24,471 nt of DNA from an uncultured Eubacterium sp. (GTDB lineage: Bacteria; Bacillota; Clostridia; Oscillospirales; Acutalibacteraceae), in assembly GCA_902462495.1 (NCBI GenBank), contig CABQCC010000010.1, forward strand, positions 1 to 24,471, read 5' to 3'. A program made the translations under genes and the position numbers. The notes under the pieces are model-generated. The model worked only from the letters and a program-made list of their open reading frames with translations. It made no database searches and was not told where the DNA came from. Within the stretch, counting starts at the first letter, position 1. The number at the start of each line of letters is the position of its first letter. Below are positions 23,100 to 24,471 of this stretch, in pieces.

Positions 23100-23175
23100 T
23101 AAAGCCTTAAAAGACCCACAAAACCGGCGGCAAATGCCGAAATGGGCTTGCCGCCCCTGTAACCCCGATTTTTAA
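23100..23175 (+). other. Putative origin of transfer (oriT)
   Basis: Between the RepA-like and MobC genes a perfect inverted repeat, GGCGGCAA (23126-23133) and TTGCCGCC (23148-23155), encloses 14 bases and is followed at once by CCTGTAACCCC. A hairpin followed by a GC-rich nick region, directly upstream of mobC and the relaxase, is the usual oriT layout for MOBP systems. The nick site itself is not identified. Confidence 0.5.
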
Positions 23176-23194
23176 CAGAAAGGAATGAAAATTT

Positions 23195-23509
23195 ATGAGA
23201 CAAAGAACAACTGCAATCAATATCCGAGTAACTGAGGGAGAAAAAAGAAAAATGGAAACTGCCGCTAAAAAATGCGGCCTTTCGCTCTCCGCTTATCTTA
23301 GAAAACTTGGTCTTGGCAAAGAAGTTCAGGCAACCTTGCCACAGGAATTTTACGAAGCTTACCGTGGTTTAACTGCGCTTCGTGACAACTTCAAGTCGCT
23401 ATCCGACGACAGAATCAGCGCCGGATTTGATTATGTCGTAAGCAAATTTTTGAAGGCTTACCACACAATCGGTGAGCCGGAAGGCGCAAGTGATTCGTCA
23501 TGGCAGTAA
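23195..23509 (+). CDS. mobC: MobC-family relaxosome protein
   Basis: A 104-residue ribbon-helix-helix accessory protein of the transfer relaxosome. The N-terminal NIRVTEGEKRKMETAAKKCG, followed by LSLSAYLRKLGLGK, is the typical MobC/RHH pattern (strand, then two helices). Such proteins bind oriT and help the relaxase nick DNA. AGAAAGGA stands upstream. Its end overlaps the relaxase start by ten bases, indicating coupled synthesis. The putative oriT lies directly upstream. Confidence 0.85.
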   Translation: MRQRTTAINIRVTEGEKRKMETAAKKCGLSLSAYLRKLGLGKEVQATLPQEFYEAYRGLTALRDNFKSLSDDRISAGFDYVVSKFLKAYHTIGEPEGASDSSWQ

Positions 23510-24465
23510 CAAAAATATGGGCTGTAACAGACAGCGTCAACCGTGTTTTAAGCTATGCGGCAAACCCGGACAAGACGATTTACAGCGATGTTTGCAAGGC
23601 ACTTCACTACGCAAGCGACGAGCGAAAAACCGTAATCGGTGAAGAAAAAGCTATGTATGTGACAGGCGTAAACTGCACCGCAGAAACAGCTTTTGCCGAG
23701 ATGAATGCGGTGCAGGAACGCTTTGATAAGACGGTCGGCAATGTGGCTTATCACGCATATCAGAGTTTCAAAACAGGTGAAGTTACACCGCAGCTTGCAC
23801 ACAAACTCGGCGTTGAACTTGCAAAAAGAATGTGGGGCGATCAGTACCAAGTGCTGGTCGCTACGCACTTTAACACCGGCACTTACCACAACCACTTAGT
23901 TATCAATTCGGTGAATATGTGGAACGGTAAGAAGTTTAACTGTAACGAGGGTGCATACTGGAAACTGCGCAGTATTTCCGATGAGCTTTGCAAAGAAAAC
24001 GGTTTGACGATCATTAAGAATCCTAAAGGAAAGACACCCCGCAAGCTGTACTTTGCGGAAAAGAACGGCGAGCCTACCCGATACAATTTAATGCGTGAGG
24101 CGATAGATAAAGCGCTTACGATGAGTACAAATCCCAAAGCTTTCACCTATGTTATGAAACAGCTCGGATATGTAATCGACCTTAATCCATATCATAAGTA
24201 CGCCACCATTCGCTCTGTCAACAGCAAGAAAGCAACTCGTTTGTACCGCTTGGGAGAAGCCTATGACCGTGACGCAATCTATGACAGAATGAGAGATACT
24301 CTGCGAAACAACTCTCAGGAAGCTTACCGCTTATACTATGAGTTTACCGAAAAAAAGAGCTTCGGTGTAACAATTCAAAAGGCTCATTTCGTTAAAGGTA
24401 ACTTAAAAACCGCAAAGAAATGCTCATGTACGGTAAGGAAGCAAGCAACCGAAAACAAGAGATAG
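23500..24465 (+). CDS. MOBP-type relaxase, apparently frameshifted near its end
   Basis: Site-specific nickase that starts conjugal transfer. The relaxase core shows AYHAYQSFKTGEVTPQLAH (residues 83-101) and the metal-binding histidines THFNTGTYHNHLVINS (His123, His130, His132). The open frame of 321 residues ends CSCTVRKQATENKR, an odd tail. From about 24402 another frame reads LKNRKEMLMYGKEASNRKQE without a stop to the window end and looks like natural relaxase coil sequence. One extra A in the run at 24405-24409 would join the two (GNLKNRKEML). Relaxases of this kind usually exceed 430 residues, so the gene probably continues past the window. Real mutation, slippage or sequencing error cannot be told apart here. 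Confidence 0.8.
   Translation: MAVTKIWAVTDSVNRVLSYAANPDKTIYSDVCKALHYASDERKTVIGEEKAMYVTGVNCTAETAFAEMNAVQERFDKTVGNVAYHAYQSFKTGEVTPQLAHKLGVELAKRMWGDQYQVLVATHFNTGTYHNHLVINSVNMWNGKKFNCNEGAYWKLRSISDELCKENGLTIIKNPKGKTPRKLYFAEKNGEPTRYNLMREAIDKALTMSTNPKAFTYVMKQLGYVIDLNPYHKYATIRSVNSKKATRLYRLGEAYDRDAIYDRMRDTLRNNSQEAYRLYYEFTEKKSFGVTIQKAHFVKGNLKTAKKCSCTVRKQATENKR
24405..24409 (+). other. Probable frameshift site in the relaxase gene
   Basis: A run of five A (within AACTTAAAAACCGC). The upstream coding frame and the downstream coding-like frame differ by one base here, and the downstream frame has a TAA immediately before the run (24399-24401), so the shift must lie between 24402 and about 24415. Confidence 0.5.
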
Positions 24466-24471
24466 ACCGCC

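Noticed and set aside
22957..23175. Possible 72-residue gene between the RepA-like and MobC genes
   Set aside because: It begins inside the RepA-like gene, has no good ribosome binding site, and runs through the inverted repeat and GTCAC repeats of the putative oriT; no protein family is apparent.

Overview
The window looks like low-to-moderate GC Firmicutes DNA, most likely a gut clostridial (Oscillospiraceae/Lachnospiraceae-type) genome. The reasons are strong AGGAGG-type ribosome binding sites, TTGACA/TATAAT promoters, a plant-glycan gene pair, and accessory genes (TnpV, DUF6076-like, RepA-like ATPase, MobC, MOBP relaxase) typical of clostridial mobilizable elements. The species cannot be fixed from the sequence.

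Left part (1-6717), apparently host chromosome. The 3' part of a GPH-family sugar:cation symporter overlaps a GH78 alpha-L-rhamnosidase, a small rhamnoside uptake and hydrolysis operon that ends in a strong hairpin. A convergent gene encodes a large superfamily 1 helicase with a C-terminal PD-(D/E)XK-like nuclease domain, a plausible defence or repair protein. Next, on the minus strand, is a tRNA-Ser(CGA) gene. Its two halves do not match each other: the acceptor stem and anticodon stem only make sense as the 5' half of one serine tRNA joined to the 3' half of another within the anticodon loop. I read this as the left attachment junction of an integrated element.

Right part (about 6680-24471), an integrative mobilizable element that continues past the window. 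Its left end has short direct repeats, then a double helix-turn-helix protein, tnpV between two exact 28-bp repeats, and an AlbA_2/GHKL-ATPase regulator followed by a Fic gene broken by an in-frame amber codon. Two related palindromes with matching changes in both arms flank the regulator-Fic pair.

From 10667 to 19860 nine genes run in one direction with short gaps: an Mrr-type endonuclease, two different HEPN-type proteins, a three-helix membrane protein, a TIR-domain protein, a type III-like Mod methyltransferase and Res helicase-nuclease, and an unrecognised soluble/membrane gene pair. This is an AT-rich defence island: modification-dependent cutting, type III restriction, and several genes with the look of abortive-infection effectors (RNase, NAD-linked signalling and membrane damage are inferences).

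The end of the window is the replication and mobilization module: a DUF6076-like gene on the minus strand, face-to-face divergent promoters, a long leader with an anti-Shine-Dalgarno hairpin, a small excisionase-like HTH protein, a RepA-like ATPase, a putative oriT, MobC and a MOBP relaxase that appears frameshifted in an A-run. No integrase lies in the window; it should be beyond the right edge. The main candidates for undescribed biology are the TIR/three-helix membrane pair, the 308-aa/179-aa pair at 18401-19860, and their nesting around a type III restriction system.
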